DNA of 64,000 nucleotides from Suillus spraguei (Eukaryota > Basidiomycota > Agaricomycetes > Boletales > Suillaceae): assembly GCA_016800925.1 (NCBI GenBank), contig JABCPU010000009.1, positions 124,001-188,000 of the forward strand, written 5' to 3'. The notes beneath the pieces are model-generated. The model had not been told where the DNA came from. It saw nothing but the letters and a program-made list of their open reading frames with translations, and did not search any database. Shown here in pieces: positions 1 through 11,570 of the stretch. The translations under genes were made by a program, and so were the position numbers. Every line of letters starts with the position of its first letter. Position 1 is the stretch's first letter.

Positions 1-1700
1 AGTAGATCCACTTCAACTTGAAGCAATAGCCCAGTACTGGGGTCCTAGTGGAGGTTGAATATTGAATGACTGCCCGATTGTGCAGGCTGTACTACTTGCT
101 GTACTATCGAGGAATGTTGATATTGCTGTGCAGGCTATTACAAGTAGATAATATTATGGTGGACGATAGGTTACGGTTCGATTTGCCAATATGCCGCAAC
201 TTATTTTGAACCAATGTTTGTTCCGAACTTTATTGGTATGCACTTATCACGCTATGGTCCTGTCACATGAATCACAAATCAGTTCTATGTCAGTCTGCGG
301 CGACTCTGCGCGCCGTGCTCACTGAGGTAGATCCCCAGCTGCTGGCGAGCATTACTATTAGTATCACAATGTTAGTGGCGAATGAGTCTATTCTCCGAAT
401 TCCTTCCCTGAGCTCACTGAGCAGCACTTACCCTCCAGGATATGCGACTCACTCACAGCTGTTTGTACGGTGATACTGTTCAAGCTAACCGTTGCTGTGA
501 GTCATACCAGGCTGCGCAGTGCTTTATTCCCGCTATGACAGTAGTTGGTGTTGTGTTTCTCACTGCGTATGTTGATCTTAATCGTCGACTGTGCCTTTAG
601 TTGTTATCAAGTCATTGGACCCTTCACTGATATTCCTACTGTTATTCATGCTAACGATGAGTCGAGACTTCTCCGTGCTATCGTCTTTTCTGCATGACTG
701 CATTGTGCTGCATTTTGTTTCCAATCATAATGGGGTCACCGTGGAGTTGACATCTGGTCCTGCGTGCATTCCTACTATCGATAGTTGGTATAATTCTTAA
801 CAGACATTTCGACAGGTCTATCTAGCCTGAAGTATATTCCCACTGTCTTTTCTCCTTCTGCCGCATCCCATATGGCTTTGAGACAGCATGACAATCATGT
901 AGGGTCTCATTACGACGATCAATATTATGACTACAGCTTGCAAACTCTGTCCGTATCTGTACTGACCCTTGTTGCCCCCGTTGTGTGCAGAAGAGAGCAG
1001 AGATTCGTACGAAGACTGCTAATCTATGGAAAGCCAGACCACCGTGCTCTACTTCCAAGTCTTCCACTTCTCAGAACCTCCTAGTAAGGTAAGTGCTTGC
1101 ATTGGTTTCCGAACACCCTGTGCTAATGTGTCATGTAGATTTATTCCCGCTACCATAAGGGAGTGGTTTATATCGTGTTTTACCACTGGGACATCATTCA
1201 AATCGATTGTCTTCCTGCGTCTGTTGCTCTTGTTCTTGAATGGTATTCTTCTCTCGTCTTCTTCGATTACTCGTTCGCTCAGCCATTTGGGCCCAAGTTC
1301 GCGTTTCGCTGAAATCCCATGGCCTCAGTGATTTATTACCGTGCTCTTACTACCGATGTCGAGTTCGAGGTCGCGTGAGGTCTCGATGTTATGTTTGGGA
1401 TGAACTGCATTGCTGCGTGGCCACCGTTTTGTGGGAAGATGAGACTCCCGTCTCCAATCCTCCATGTCTGGCCTTCAAGTGTTTCACTGTCCTCCTTTTC
1501 TAGTATCTGCTCATTCCCTTCTGTGTTTACAGAAACTCCGTGTATACTTAGTGGTAATGTCAATCACATTGAACTTGCTGCTAGTGATGGTGAATTAGAA
1601 TTATCTTAGTCTTCGTCCCTCGCCGGGGCAATTCTATTGTCTCGTAGACGTTCAGACTTGAACTTTACTGTCCATGTCATCTTTTCGGGCAGTGTCAATC
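1..1700. other. No confident gene
   Basis: Only short open frames (at most about 100 codons) occur on both strands. None shows a recognisable domain, a convincing exon chain or a conserved motif. T-rich, C-poor stretches give hydrophobic, Ser/Leu-rich translations typical of chance frames. I see no tRNA, rRNA or transposon terminus here. Confidence 0.5.
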
Positions 1701-1734
1701 AGGGGCCCCATAGGTTTTAAACTTAGGATGAGTC

Positions 1735-2510
1735 GTCAAGTGGGAGTTAAAGACTTTAGCCTGGCTAGTGTGCTTACCACAACAGAATCGAAATCTGTTT
1801 CTCTTGGACTACACAGGTTCGAAACCTGCTGAACTACAGTTTTTTTCTATCAGAACGCACTTTGACATTCATTCATGGACGGTTTCTTCAGAAGTTCACC
1901 GCAAATGGAGTCAGGTGGTTGCCACAACAGAATCAAAATCTGTTTCTCTTGGACTGTGCAGGTTTGAAACCTGCGGACAACAAGGTTTTTTTTTATTGAA
2001 ACACCTTGCCATTCACTCATGGATGGCTTCTTTAGAAGTTCATCGTAACTGGTCTTAGCTAGGCGATTGCCACAACAGAATCAAAATCTGTTTGTCTTGA
2101 ATTGTGCGGGTTCAAAACCTGCCGATGACGAGGTTTTTTCTATCAGAACACACTTTGATGTTCACTTGTGGACGGTTTCTTTCAAAGTTCACCGTAGCTG
2201 GTGTTAGCCTGGTGGTTGCCACGACAGAATCAAAATCTGTTTCTCTTGGACTGTGCAGGTTGGAAACCTGCCGACGACAAGGTTTTTTCTATCGGAACAC
2301 ACCTTGATATTCACCCATGATGGCTTCTTTGGCAGTTCATTATAACTAGTCTTAGCCTGATGGTTACCATAACAGAATCAAAATCTGTTTCTCTTTCCTG
2401 TGCAGGCTCAAAACCTGCTGATGATAGCATTTTTTTTATCGGAACACACCTTGACATCCACTCATGGATGGTTTCCTTAGAGGTCCATCTTAACTGGTCT
2501 TAGTCCCTGT
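1735..2510 (+). repeat. Tandem array of five tRNA-like units (~148-bp period)
   Basis: Five units repeat with anticodon-like triplets at 1789, 1934, 2082, 2231 and 2379, a spacing of 145-149 bp. Each has a 5-bp stem ACAGA/TCTGT around a 7-nt loop, then a long variable segment, then a T-arm-like GCAGG-loop-CCTGC hairpin. The loop triplet is CGA (Ser-like) in unit 1 and CAA (Leu-like) in units 2-5. Units 1 and 3 keep a good Pol III B-box core (GTTCGAAAC, GTTCAAAAC); units 2, 4 and 5 are degraded there. An A-box-like TAGCNNGG block precedes the anticodon arm in several units. A run of 6-9 T follows each unit within about 20 nt (1840, 1986, 2134, 2283, 2430), like a Pol III terminator. The presumed 5' acceptor strand does not pair with the 3' strand in the copies I checked, so these look like tRNA-derived repeats, not complete tRNA genes. 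Confidence 0.65.
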
Positions 2511-3186
2511 GCCAATTGTTGATGCAACATTAATATTTACTCCATGGCGAGTCGTGCCTTCGGACACGTTCGAAACACTAATTATATTGCGCTCTGCGTA
2601 AACCCCCTCCTCTGAGTCCTCTCACTACCTTGATTGCAGTAGATCGCGTAGCCGGTGAAGCTTCCTTGGTGTTACACTGCCTTGGATATCTATGAACTGA
2701 CTCGCAAACTTCAAACTCAGCCTCCGTTGGTTGTTTCTTCGTGTATTCCTGAGCAGCTTCAAGGGGTTCGTACATTGATAGGTTCTCGGTCAAGTCGCAA
2801 GGCCTGCAGGCTCTGAGCTTCACAATTCTTTGTCTGTGGGACAAGTGTATTGGTTAATAACGTGCTCACGCTGCTTCCCTCCAACGTAACTGAACTGACA
2901 GCGAGATTGTATACCGTGTGACCCGCGTCTAAGATACTTATGTCTTATGCACGAACCTTTGAAGCCGTGCCGGAATTCATCACTATGCACACGGAGCTTT
3001 GGGGTCGGGGATTGGCGTGAGTCCGACCATTACCCGTAGTAGTAAGTAACCGCACTTGTGACTTTTTGTGACACAAAATTATATTCAACTTGAGGTCTAC
3101 CAACAAATAGTTGAAGACTAGAACAAACATTGGTCGGACTTCGAAATACGTCGCGGCAAATCGGCAAATCGAACCGCAACCTATCG
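2511..3186. other. No gene seen
   Basis: Between the tRNA-like array and the hAT remnant there are only short frames without recognisable motifs. The right part contains repeated GTTCAC/GTGAAC-type words that recur near the right end of the hAT element, as expected for subterminal transposase-binding sequence. Confidence 0.4.
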
Positions 3187-3629
3187 CAGTGTTCTGCCAG
3201 TCATGACCGCAGTGTTCATTCACTGAACGCAAAGTGTGGGAAAGTCGATGAACGTCAGCAACGTTCACTTGATTGTGAACGTGTCGGGTGCCATGAGTCC
3301 TTTGTATCTTCTATATTTAGAAATTGACTGATGCTTTTCGATTCATATCTGCGGTATAGATGATAGTATGACTCTATCGAGCGCGCAAGTGACGACGTCT
3401 AGCTACATATGTATGAAAAAACGTCACTCTCACACGACCTCGCCTTCTTCGCTGCATCTGGTAGCATTATTGATCAAGGTGAGTTTGTGTCTTGATCATT
3501 ATGTACGGCTTAACGCTGTAATAATCCACGCAGGAACCTCGTGTCCCTCACCTATATGGCATGTTGCGGCTCTCAGTCGCCTACTCATTCTTGAGCTCTC
3601 ATTCACCACCATTCCGCAACTGTTGTCTC

Positions 3630-5535
3630 ATGGCTAGCAGAAAAAGGAAGACTCGCAGTACTAATTGGGGTTGGGGGTGGACGGAATTTACAGAACATCC
3701 TGGTTACGAGAGTTCGGACCCAGCATCGATGGTGCAGCAGAAGGCTAAGGTAATCTGCACCAGACAACTCGAGCATTATGTTGCGGCAGAACGGGCTCGT
3801 GATGAACTCGAGGTACAATTTGGATCACGGGATCATGTACGAGACGAGGATGCGATTAAAGGAGCAGGTAAGCTTAAATTGTACCATCCATCTATTTCTA
3901 ACACTTTCTATTGTAGTGTGGGCTACTGGCCAACATGATCCACAATGAATTTGGCACATCAGTCGTCCAAAAACACTCCTGACGCACATCGAGACTGCGA
4001 GCTACATACGGAAAGTGTTTGTTTGCGTGCCGAGCTGACCTTGCGGCTCGCTTCAATCAAGTCACACAACCCATGGCTGCAGTGCACGCTACACTGCCCA
4101 TACCTCAATTATATCAAATCCCCTCAGATCGCAGGACCATCATCAGCTGCACATTCAATATATCCTCCGTCTTCTGCTCCACCAGCTCTCGGTCTCTTCA
4201 TTCCGAGTCTTTCAGTGCCGTCTCCGCATGCTAATGGCTCTTCGGACTTGTTATCTTTACCAAGCCCACTGGCATTTGATTCTCGTGCACCCAGTCCCGC
4301 AATTTCTGACATCACGCTCCTTTCGCTTCCCTCGAAGCGCCAGCGCCTGACTTCAGGTTCATATCGCTCTGTTTCGCAGCCTGTCACTACTGGGTCTGTC
4401 TTGTCACCGCTCATCGGAGCTCATTGGCCAACCAGCCAGATTGGACTGATGCTGACCAGGCAGATTGGGAAACAGGGTTAGCACGGGTAACTGCAGTGCA
4501 GGATTACCACTACATGGGTTGAGAATCCAGAGTGGTTGAAACTTTGTGATAGATTTATTCCTCGAGCAAAAGTACCATCAGAAAAGGTTCTCACAAAACG
4601 TGTCATGCCTCAAGTTCTCCGCAGTATCAAAGCCACTGCAAAAGAAGAATGTCGTGGTGCAGTCGGAACTCTGCAATGTGATGGCTGGACTGGCGAGAAT
4701 AGCCATCATTTGATTGGTTTTATGATGACTGTAAAACGAAAGGTAAGCACTGTGGATGTTTTACGAGCTTTTCCGTCTCGTGGCTGAACCAACTGCTTTG
4801 TCTTACTAGTTACATGCTGTCCGTGTTCACGATGCATCTGGTGACTCGCGCAATGCCAAAGAACTCCTCAAACAGATTATCGAATCAATAAATCAAGTCG
4901 AGAGCGAGTGGGGAGTCATTATTATTGCATGCACTACTGATGCATCTGGAGAGTCTCGTAAGGCTCAACGACTACTTCGCACCAAATTTCCGCACTTGGT
5001 AACACCTGACTGCCTAGCTCACCAGGTAGGTTGTCGATGTGAGAATAGTATGTGAGCTAACTTCATCTACTATTCACAGTTTAACCTTATTGTGGGGGAT
5101 CTCTTCAAAGCCAAGGATGACTATGGGCAGTATGGTGACCTTGCACAAGAGTTAATTACATGGCTTCGTAGCAAAACCTACGTTCTCGCACTCCTTCGTG
5201 AATTGCAAATGTCAACCATGGGAAAGACATTGAGCATCATTCGCGCTGTTCTCACTCGATGGTTATCACATTATTTAGCATACCAACGACTTTTGGATGT
5301 TCGGCCATCACTAGAGCTATTGATAACAAAGCACGAAGCAGAGATACGATCTACAGGTGATGCTCGTTCACGAGCAAAGACCTCAGCTGCCATTATGACA
5401 ATAAAAAATCCAACATTCTGGCATGCAATGGCTCGGTAGGAACATTCTCGTTGTAACATAACATAATTTTGACTGACATTGCACTACCATTTAGATGGAA
5501 AAATCTTTTGGAACCCACCTCAGGCAGTAGTTCTC
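3630..5535 (+). pseudogene. hAT transposase, N-terminal half (broken)
   Basis: The ATG at 3630 opens a basic N-terminus. A segment near 3990-4040 reads IRKVFVCVPS, a typical hAT pre-catalytic block, but then hits a stop and changes frame. Another frame change lies near 4505, just before VENPEWLKLC. The catalytic region is recognisable: CDGWTG and HHLIGFMMT (exon to 4742), TTDASGESRKAQR and CLAHQ (exon 4811-5025), then the helical region (exon 5080-5435). Likely introns are 4743-4810, 5026-5079 and 5436-5494, with GT..AG ends. The coding sequence stops at a transposon insertion near 5535. In the family this protein excises and reinserts its own element. Several frameshifts plus the insertion make this copy non-functional. 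Family assignment is confident; the exact exon structure upstream of 4500 is not. Confidence 0.8.
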
Positions 5536-5553
5536 GGTACTATTAAAGGTCTC

Positions 5554-5597
5554 TGAGATGGTATTATTATGTTAGGACTATATGGTCTGTGAGACCC
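5554..5597 (+). repeat. Left terminal inverted repeat of the KDZ element
   Basis: Reading inward, the left end and the complement of the right end share AGA, TATTATTATGT, AGG, TATATGGTCT and GAGACCC in the same order and nearly the same spacing over about 44 bp, with scattered mismatches. This was aligned by eye. The outermost base is uncertain by several nucleotides. Confidence 0.7.
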
Positions 5598-5885
5598 AGT
5601 CTCGAGGATGATCTAGATCATCTAATTATAGAACATCCCAAATATACCCTTGCTTCCTCCCCAGCGCCTCCCTGGATCCTTGTAGCCCTCCCTGGATGCC
5701 CTGTACCTCTAATACGACCTCGTAAGAACCTCGTCAATATCACCTTTCCCTTCATCGAGCCTATGGATATAGAGCCTATGGCGTGCATACCTTGTACAAA
5801 GCCTCTGCGCTCTACGAGCATCGTCGCCATTGATTTCAGTCGCTAAGTCCATTTTTCCTGGCTCTACACTACTACATCCACCACC

Positions 5886-8800
5886 ATGCCGCCCATCCGC
5901 CCTACGCGTGGTGCTCAGCCGATATCTACAGGACTCGGATACCACTTCGTCAGCCCCAAGAAGGCTCGAGACGCCAAAAAAAAACACAGACACTGGTTCA
6001 TATTCCTGGCGTCAATTCTAAACAACAGCGCATTCGTGAACAAATGGCTGCTCTAATGAAGCCGCAAGTACTAACTACTACTGATACTCCCAGCTCTGAG
6101 TCTAGTTCTGCGCCTGTTCGATCCGAAACACCCACGAACATCGAAGACGCCGTGAATCATTATTCTTACGACGAGGACGACTTCATTGCAAATGACTCGG
6201 ACTATCAGCCTACCCAAGAAACATCTTGCCCTACTACAGATGTGACACATGAGGCCCAGAGGCGCCATATCTTGCCAGGAAAAATGGCATACAACCTCTA
6301 TGCTTCCTGGAAGACGCTTATACCTACATTGGTAGACGCGCACCTCAAGTATTCGGCCAGAACTCATGGCCGCCCTCTTCAAGAACTGTGTCCGGTCATA
6401 TCTGCCTGCGCAAATTCGGGTTGTGTACAACGACGATTCTCTATGGTCTGCCTCTTCTTTGACCGTAAGCAGCTCATTTATGATGCATAGCTTCAGCTGA
6501 CAGCTCCAGGTTTCCTTGATGTCAATGTGCTGGCGTGCAACTGTTCAACGCTCTCGCAAGTCCTCGTTCACCATGGCCTTTTCCCTACTGCACCATCCCA
6601 ACCACGCATGGCAATCTCTGTAGAACTCCTCGCATTCTATCGGGCACTGTTTGAGCGTTCATGCGATGCCATCCATGCACTTGCCTCTGCGTTGAAGACT
6701 CACTATGCTCGTCGAGGGTTTCAGATGATCAATGCAACTGTGGGTTTCGAAGTATCTGACTTATGGACACTTACTCATCGCACCTCAGGGCCAGGTCATT
6801 CAAGAACCATTTCGACATGGACTTGGCCAAGCTGTCCAGTGGTATGACATTTTACAGAACGAAGTCGAGCAGCAGACTGAGGCTGCGGTACAAATCTCTC
6901 GAGAGCGAGTCTATGAGGCTCGGAGACCCCAATGTAATCAGGAGGCTAATACGACTACCCCCAAGCCCACCACCACCTCCCTGCTCCGAGGGCAATGCGC
7001 TTCAATTCTAATGCAGCGTTGCCCAGCATGCTTCGGAGGTGTCTCCTTTGGCAGGCCACTTAGCGAAGGCGGAGATATACATGTCGCAACCGACGGTAAC
7101 TTCCATCATCGTCATCGACGATCTGCGGGTGACTGCCCGCGCTTCTACACACCCTCGTACTTCCTTCCTAAGTCCCAGGTCGACAGTGTTGGATCGCGCA
7201 TTCTCACACAACGTAAACGTCCACCCAAGATTCGCGCTTCCTTAGTTCCGGATGAGGCCATCGATCAATGCGAACATTCATACGAAGCCGCGGATGGTAA
7301 GAAGCAGAAGGCCGCCATGGACTCCTTCGACGATACGGGCATCATGGCCCTTATCTGCCGTCACGACATCCCACTCTTCTTTGCCAACATCGATTCACCT
7401 GGCGAGCAGCAAAAATATGCCGTATCACTCATCGAGCACCTATTTTCTCTGTTACCACAGGAAGCCACTGTCGTCACGCTATACGATGTCGGTTGCGTCC
7501 TCTCGCGCTCATTATCCCAAGTAAGTGGTTTGCTAATAGAAAACTGTTCAATCTGATGTATTTCTATATAGTATGACATTCTTCCTCATTCAGTAACTTC
7601 ACGTCTTCGATTTGCTACCACAGCCATGCATGCATATGGTCATGAGTGGGCGTGTCAGCTCGAATATAACCCGCGGATGTGCACCGGTCTTGGGCTAACA
7701 GATGGCGAAGGTACTGAGAGGCTGTGGTCAAGGTTTGTCAAGTTGATTGGCATTCAAAGATCATCTTCAGTAAGTGGCCGGCAGTACTTGGATGATTCTT
7801 CATTTACATAAATTTACGGACAGCGCCAAAGACGTCTTTGGTTAATAGACCGGCAGGCAGGTGCTATCGGTCTGGAGATGCGAACAGACCTGGCCGATTG
7901 GATTAAACGGCGCCTCAAACGTGGAGTTAATGGTCAGGGCGCAACAGCAAAAGAGGTTCTAAATAACTGTGGGATTGAAACTCAGGACCTTCGGGATCAG
8001 TGGGCAGATCAGAAGAAGTCTCAACTGTCCATTCGTGCTCGTACGTCCGTCAGTACGCTTACAAATCTTACTAACGACACATTGCCATCTTCAGATGCTC
8101 CTGCACGCCTGAAGAAGGAACTTGATGTTGTCCTCACTCTGCAGGCTGACCTAGATGCTTCAGAAAAGGCATTGCAGGTGACACGCACTGTAGTAGAGAA
8201 AGGCACCAATACCGACGAGACATTAGATGCTCTGGAGAGTCTCGAACGTAGCCACGATCGTTTGATGAACAAGGTTGAAGTATTATACGCCTCACTCAAT
8301 GTTCAAGACAGGTTCCCAGAACTTCAGGGCGTTGACCTAGATTTTGTTTGAACGCTCCTCATGGCCCGCGATCTCAAAATTAATATCCGGAAGAGAGCTA
8401 TAGGAAGCTTTTTCGAATGGGACAAACTTGATCGTGCAGTTGGTGGCGCAAACCAGGCACTTGGTAAGTACAACAGTTCTATCTTGATGCAGAGAATGAC
8501 GCAAATCTCGAAGGCACAAAGTTACATCAACAGACACGTAAGGCTATTGCGAAGTGTCAGCCTGCCCTGATGACAGCGATCCGCAAATTCAATTCTTACT
8601 GCGAGCGTCTCGAGAGCCTCTTTGATCCATCTTGGGTGTCCCACTCCCTGCTCCTCTACCTACCAAACTCGCTGACCTTCGCAATGATCAGACCCTGATG
8701 GAGGATGTCTGGATCACCCCATCCGTCGGTGATGTGCCTCGTTGGATTGAAGATGTCGATATGAGAGATGGGATACGAGCGTTACTTAAACAAGATCGGT

Positions 8801-10143
8801 GCCGTGAAGAACAGTGCCGTCTTGGGCTCGAAGCGGACAATCTTTGTCGATGGTTCAGAGATGAGCTGACTGCGCTAGAACTCGCCATACGTTCTCCCAC
8901 TAATATGTATTTACCTGGCTAACAATGATTGCTACTGATTCTACAAGATCATCCATTCTCATTCCCACTGCAGCAACGGCGGGATCACGTCCTCCAGCTG
9001 CAGACTAAATGGGTCACCCCACTTGTATCTTCCATTCACTTTGCCACCAATGCTTCCATTGCAGTCAAGCTTGCGATCACCCTTTCAGAGAGCAAGGGTC
9101 CATCAGAAACTACCATCTACGATCTCATCCCTACGTCGTTGGCGCTCCCCGATCCCTCCCTCGAAGATGACACTGGCGAGGACTTTTTCGCACCTGAAGA
9201 AGCTCCCGAAGAAGCGGCGCTCTCGGACATTTTACCTGACAGTACTGTTAGCGACGACGACGAAGAAGATATTGTAGGCAAACCTGAATACACGATTTGC
9301 TGGCAGCTTCCAGAGGTATGTTCCCATCGCTGGATAGGTGCTCGAACTCATCTTATGTTACAGGATCTTCGTACGGATGCCTTCGAAATCCCTCACTCCG
9401 AGGAAAGTATCATAGTACCATCCTCGGGTGCTCCCCCGACTCGAGTGCGACCAGCGCAAGATGGCTTTCCCCTTCAAGTATTTGAGCCAAGGGACATGTC
9501 CTTACTGGCACGGCCCACTGCCCGCCTTAATGATGTGTGTATAAACAGCTGTGCGGCGTTGCTCTACTCCGAGATGCTCAAGAGCTCACATTTTCGGCCT
9601 TGTGCTATTCTCTCAACACATGATCTCCCTCGTATACGATACAATGCAGCGGATGACGTACTGTGGCGGAATACATCGTGGACATCATTTTGGGAGAAAG
9701 ATATCTGGATCTTACCCATTCATCGCCCATCTCCAGTCGGACACTGGGTATTCTGTGCCATCTATTTTTCGACTAAAGAACTATATCTCTTTGACAGCCT
9801 AGCTGAGCGACAGGCATGGAAAAGTGATGTTAAGGTCAGTACTGATTCGAGTCACGTTCTGTCAAACTAACGATGATTCTAGGACATCATGAATCTCATC
9901 GCCCGATTGTCCTCCATTGCTCACCAACGCCGTGGCTCTGATTATAGGGACCTAAAAGGCTGGGTAGCCCAACCGCTGATCGATCATCCTCTGCAAACAA
10001 ACGGTTATGACTGTGGTCTCTGGGTCTTGGCGGCAATTGTGGCAGTCCTGCGGGGAGCTCATAGACCTGGCATGCGCGAGGAGGACATGGTAGCTTTCAG
10101 ACACTATGTACATACACTTGTAGCTAGAGTACCTACTGCATGA
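5886..10143 (+). pseudogene. KDZ transposase fused to a Ulp1-type cysteine protease
   Basis: ATG at 5886 has a good context (CCACCATG). Exons fit 5886-6464, 6510-6739, 6789-7520, 7572-7769, 7824-8040, 8095-8463, 8514-~8905, ~8945-9315, 9364-9834 and 9883-10143. Domain order: an acidic N-terminus; a Cys motif with CNCS; the KDZ core with CPACFG, DIHVATDGNF, FDDTGIMALICRHDIPLFFA, LYDVGCVL and LTDGEGTERLWSR (likely DDE-type acidic residues); a long helical segment; and a C48/Ulp1 protease with H in GHWVF, D in LYLFDSL, and Q and C in QTNGYDCG. Ulp1 enzymes cleave SUMO; their role in transposons is not settled. Damage: a frame change at the A9 run 5976-5984, an in-frame TGA at 8349 with conserved code continuing after it, and a frame change near 8634. 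The splice near 8906-8945 does not fit cleanly. Confidence 0.85.
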
Positions 10144-11062
10144 AATGCAGCAATCTATAGCTATTTCCTATCCTCCTAAAGATATGCGAAGATGACGGTG
10201 ACTAAGGGTAGACAGTAGTAAGGATCAAATAAGAGCACATGTACTTATGCGATCATTGTGCAGTCGCACACAGTCAGAAAGAATGAACCAAGAAGAGTGC
10301 ATACGCCAGCGCGACTCGGACTCACCCAATTGGTAGGATGGGTGAAATATACAATGTGTGGCACGGCGGAGTAGGTTGGCACAATGGTGCATAAAGCTGA
10401 ATTCAACAGCCTCTGGCCGATGAATGAGAAAACAAGAACACAATCGACTCACCAGTCTGGGAAGACTCGGAGCCCATAGTACAGTATGAATACGTTTACT
10501 AGCCCTCGTGTAGCAGCATGCAGCAGTTGAGCCCAGCTCAGGCTGATGCTGACAAGGTGTTTTGAGTGAAGTTAGTTCCGAGTCAATGGTGAAATTCACG
10601 CTCCAGTAACTTGGAATCACTTACAACTCAACGACTCAGAGCAAAATACAAGTTCCTGTGATGTACACTGGGGGAATGAGCTCATCGACCCTTCTGTAGT
10701 AGCCTGCAATCGAGCGCTGCTCAAGCTGGTAGTGTTCATGCCCATAAACCTGGCTGTATGATGTCCAGCAACGTGTTTTCATTTTCTTTTCATTTTTGTA
10801 GGAGTTTTATTCATGTTGTGATTGGGATTGGTTAACAGACCTCTCGAAAGGCTCTTTCACGAGCCTCGCCGGAAGTGTCAATTAATATGGCAATCGCAAC
10901 AAGCTACAACCGAAGGTCCGAAGTGCACATCTTCTTCCATGGCATTATGGAACCTATCATGTCGCTTGAATCAGTGGAGGATCTCATTAGCGACAGCCTG
11001 AGGTGTCTGAAATATTACACAAGGACGACCGCTCTCTCCTGCATACTACTCCAACTCTCTCC
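10144..11062. other. Spacer inside the KDZ element, no gene seen
   Basis: No frame with recognisable content. The segment separates the transposase-protease gene from the small Trp-rich gene and probably holds their 3' and 5' flanks. Confidence 0.4.
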
Positions 11063-11494
11063 ATGGACATTGATCAGGCCGAGTTCCTCCGTTCCAAAAT
11101 TCCAGCATTCAGGAGGTACCAACCTTGGGACAGCCGAACGGACCTCCTCGTTAACGAAATATTCGACGAGATGTGCGAGCAATTGTGCGAGAAAACATTG
11201 CCCGGCTTCAATGTCGAAAGGGACACGGCTAATGTCACCCAGTCGCAACTCGTGCAACTGCATCAGGCATTTGACCAATTCCGTGTGGTGAGTACTTCCA
11301 ACTTAAATTTCAGTTGTTGTAGTGCTCACCTGGTGAGGTCCGGTTGGTAGGACATCAAGTGCTTTTTGCTGTGGGAAACACGCAGGTTGCTGAACCGTGA
11401 GTTCCGGGAGAGTGGGGTGAGGTCAAAAGACTATTGGACCTACTGGGGAGTGGGCCGCGCATCGGACTGGGCTTACTGGGGAATCAGACCGTGA
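11063..11494 (+). CDS. Small KDZ-element-borne protein, unknown function
   Basis: The first ATG of the frame (11063, context TCTCCATGG) starts MDIDQAEFLRSKIP. A GT..AG intron of 63 nt (11288-11350) joins two phase-0 exons, giving about 122 residues. The N-terminal part is helical and acidic. The C-terminus is short and aromatic, with the sequence DYWTYWGVGRASDWAYWG just before the stop. I do not recognise a family. It lies between the transposase-protease gene and the minus-strand accessory gene, inside the inverted repeats, so it travels with the element. A DNA- or partner-binding accessory role is only a guess. Confidence 0.5.
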
Positions 11495-11570
11495 TGTATC
11501 AGACAACGCTACAATGAATTTTGTAAAGTACAGTAGAATACAGAATGGTAGAAAAAAAAGACTTCCTTGG

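Noticed and set aside
1768..2307. Open frames across the tandem array (1768-2058 and 2104-2307)
   Set aside because: They arise from the repeat itself and read through the tRNA-like hairpins and T-runs; no codon-like conservation between units.
1735..2510. Functional tRNA-Ser(CGA) or tRNA-Leu(CAA) genes
   Set aside because: The anticodon and T arms are good but no 7-bp acceptor pairing could be found in the units, so a mature tRNA is not supported.
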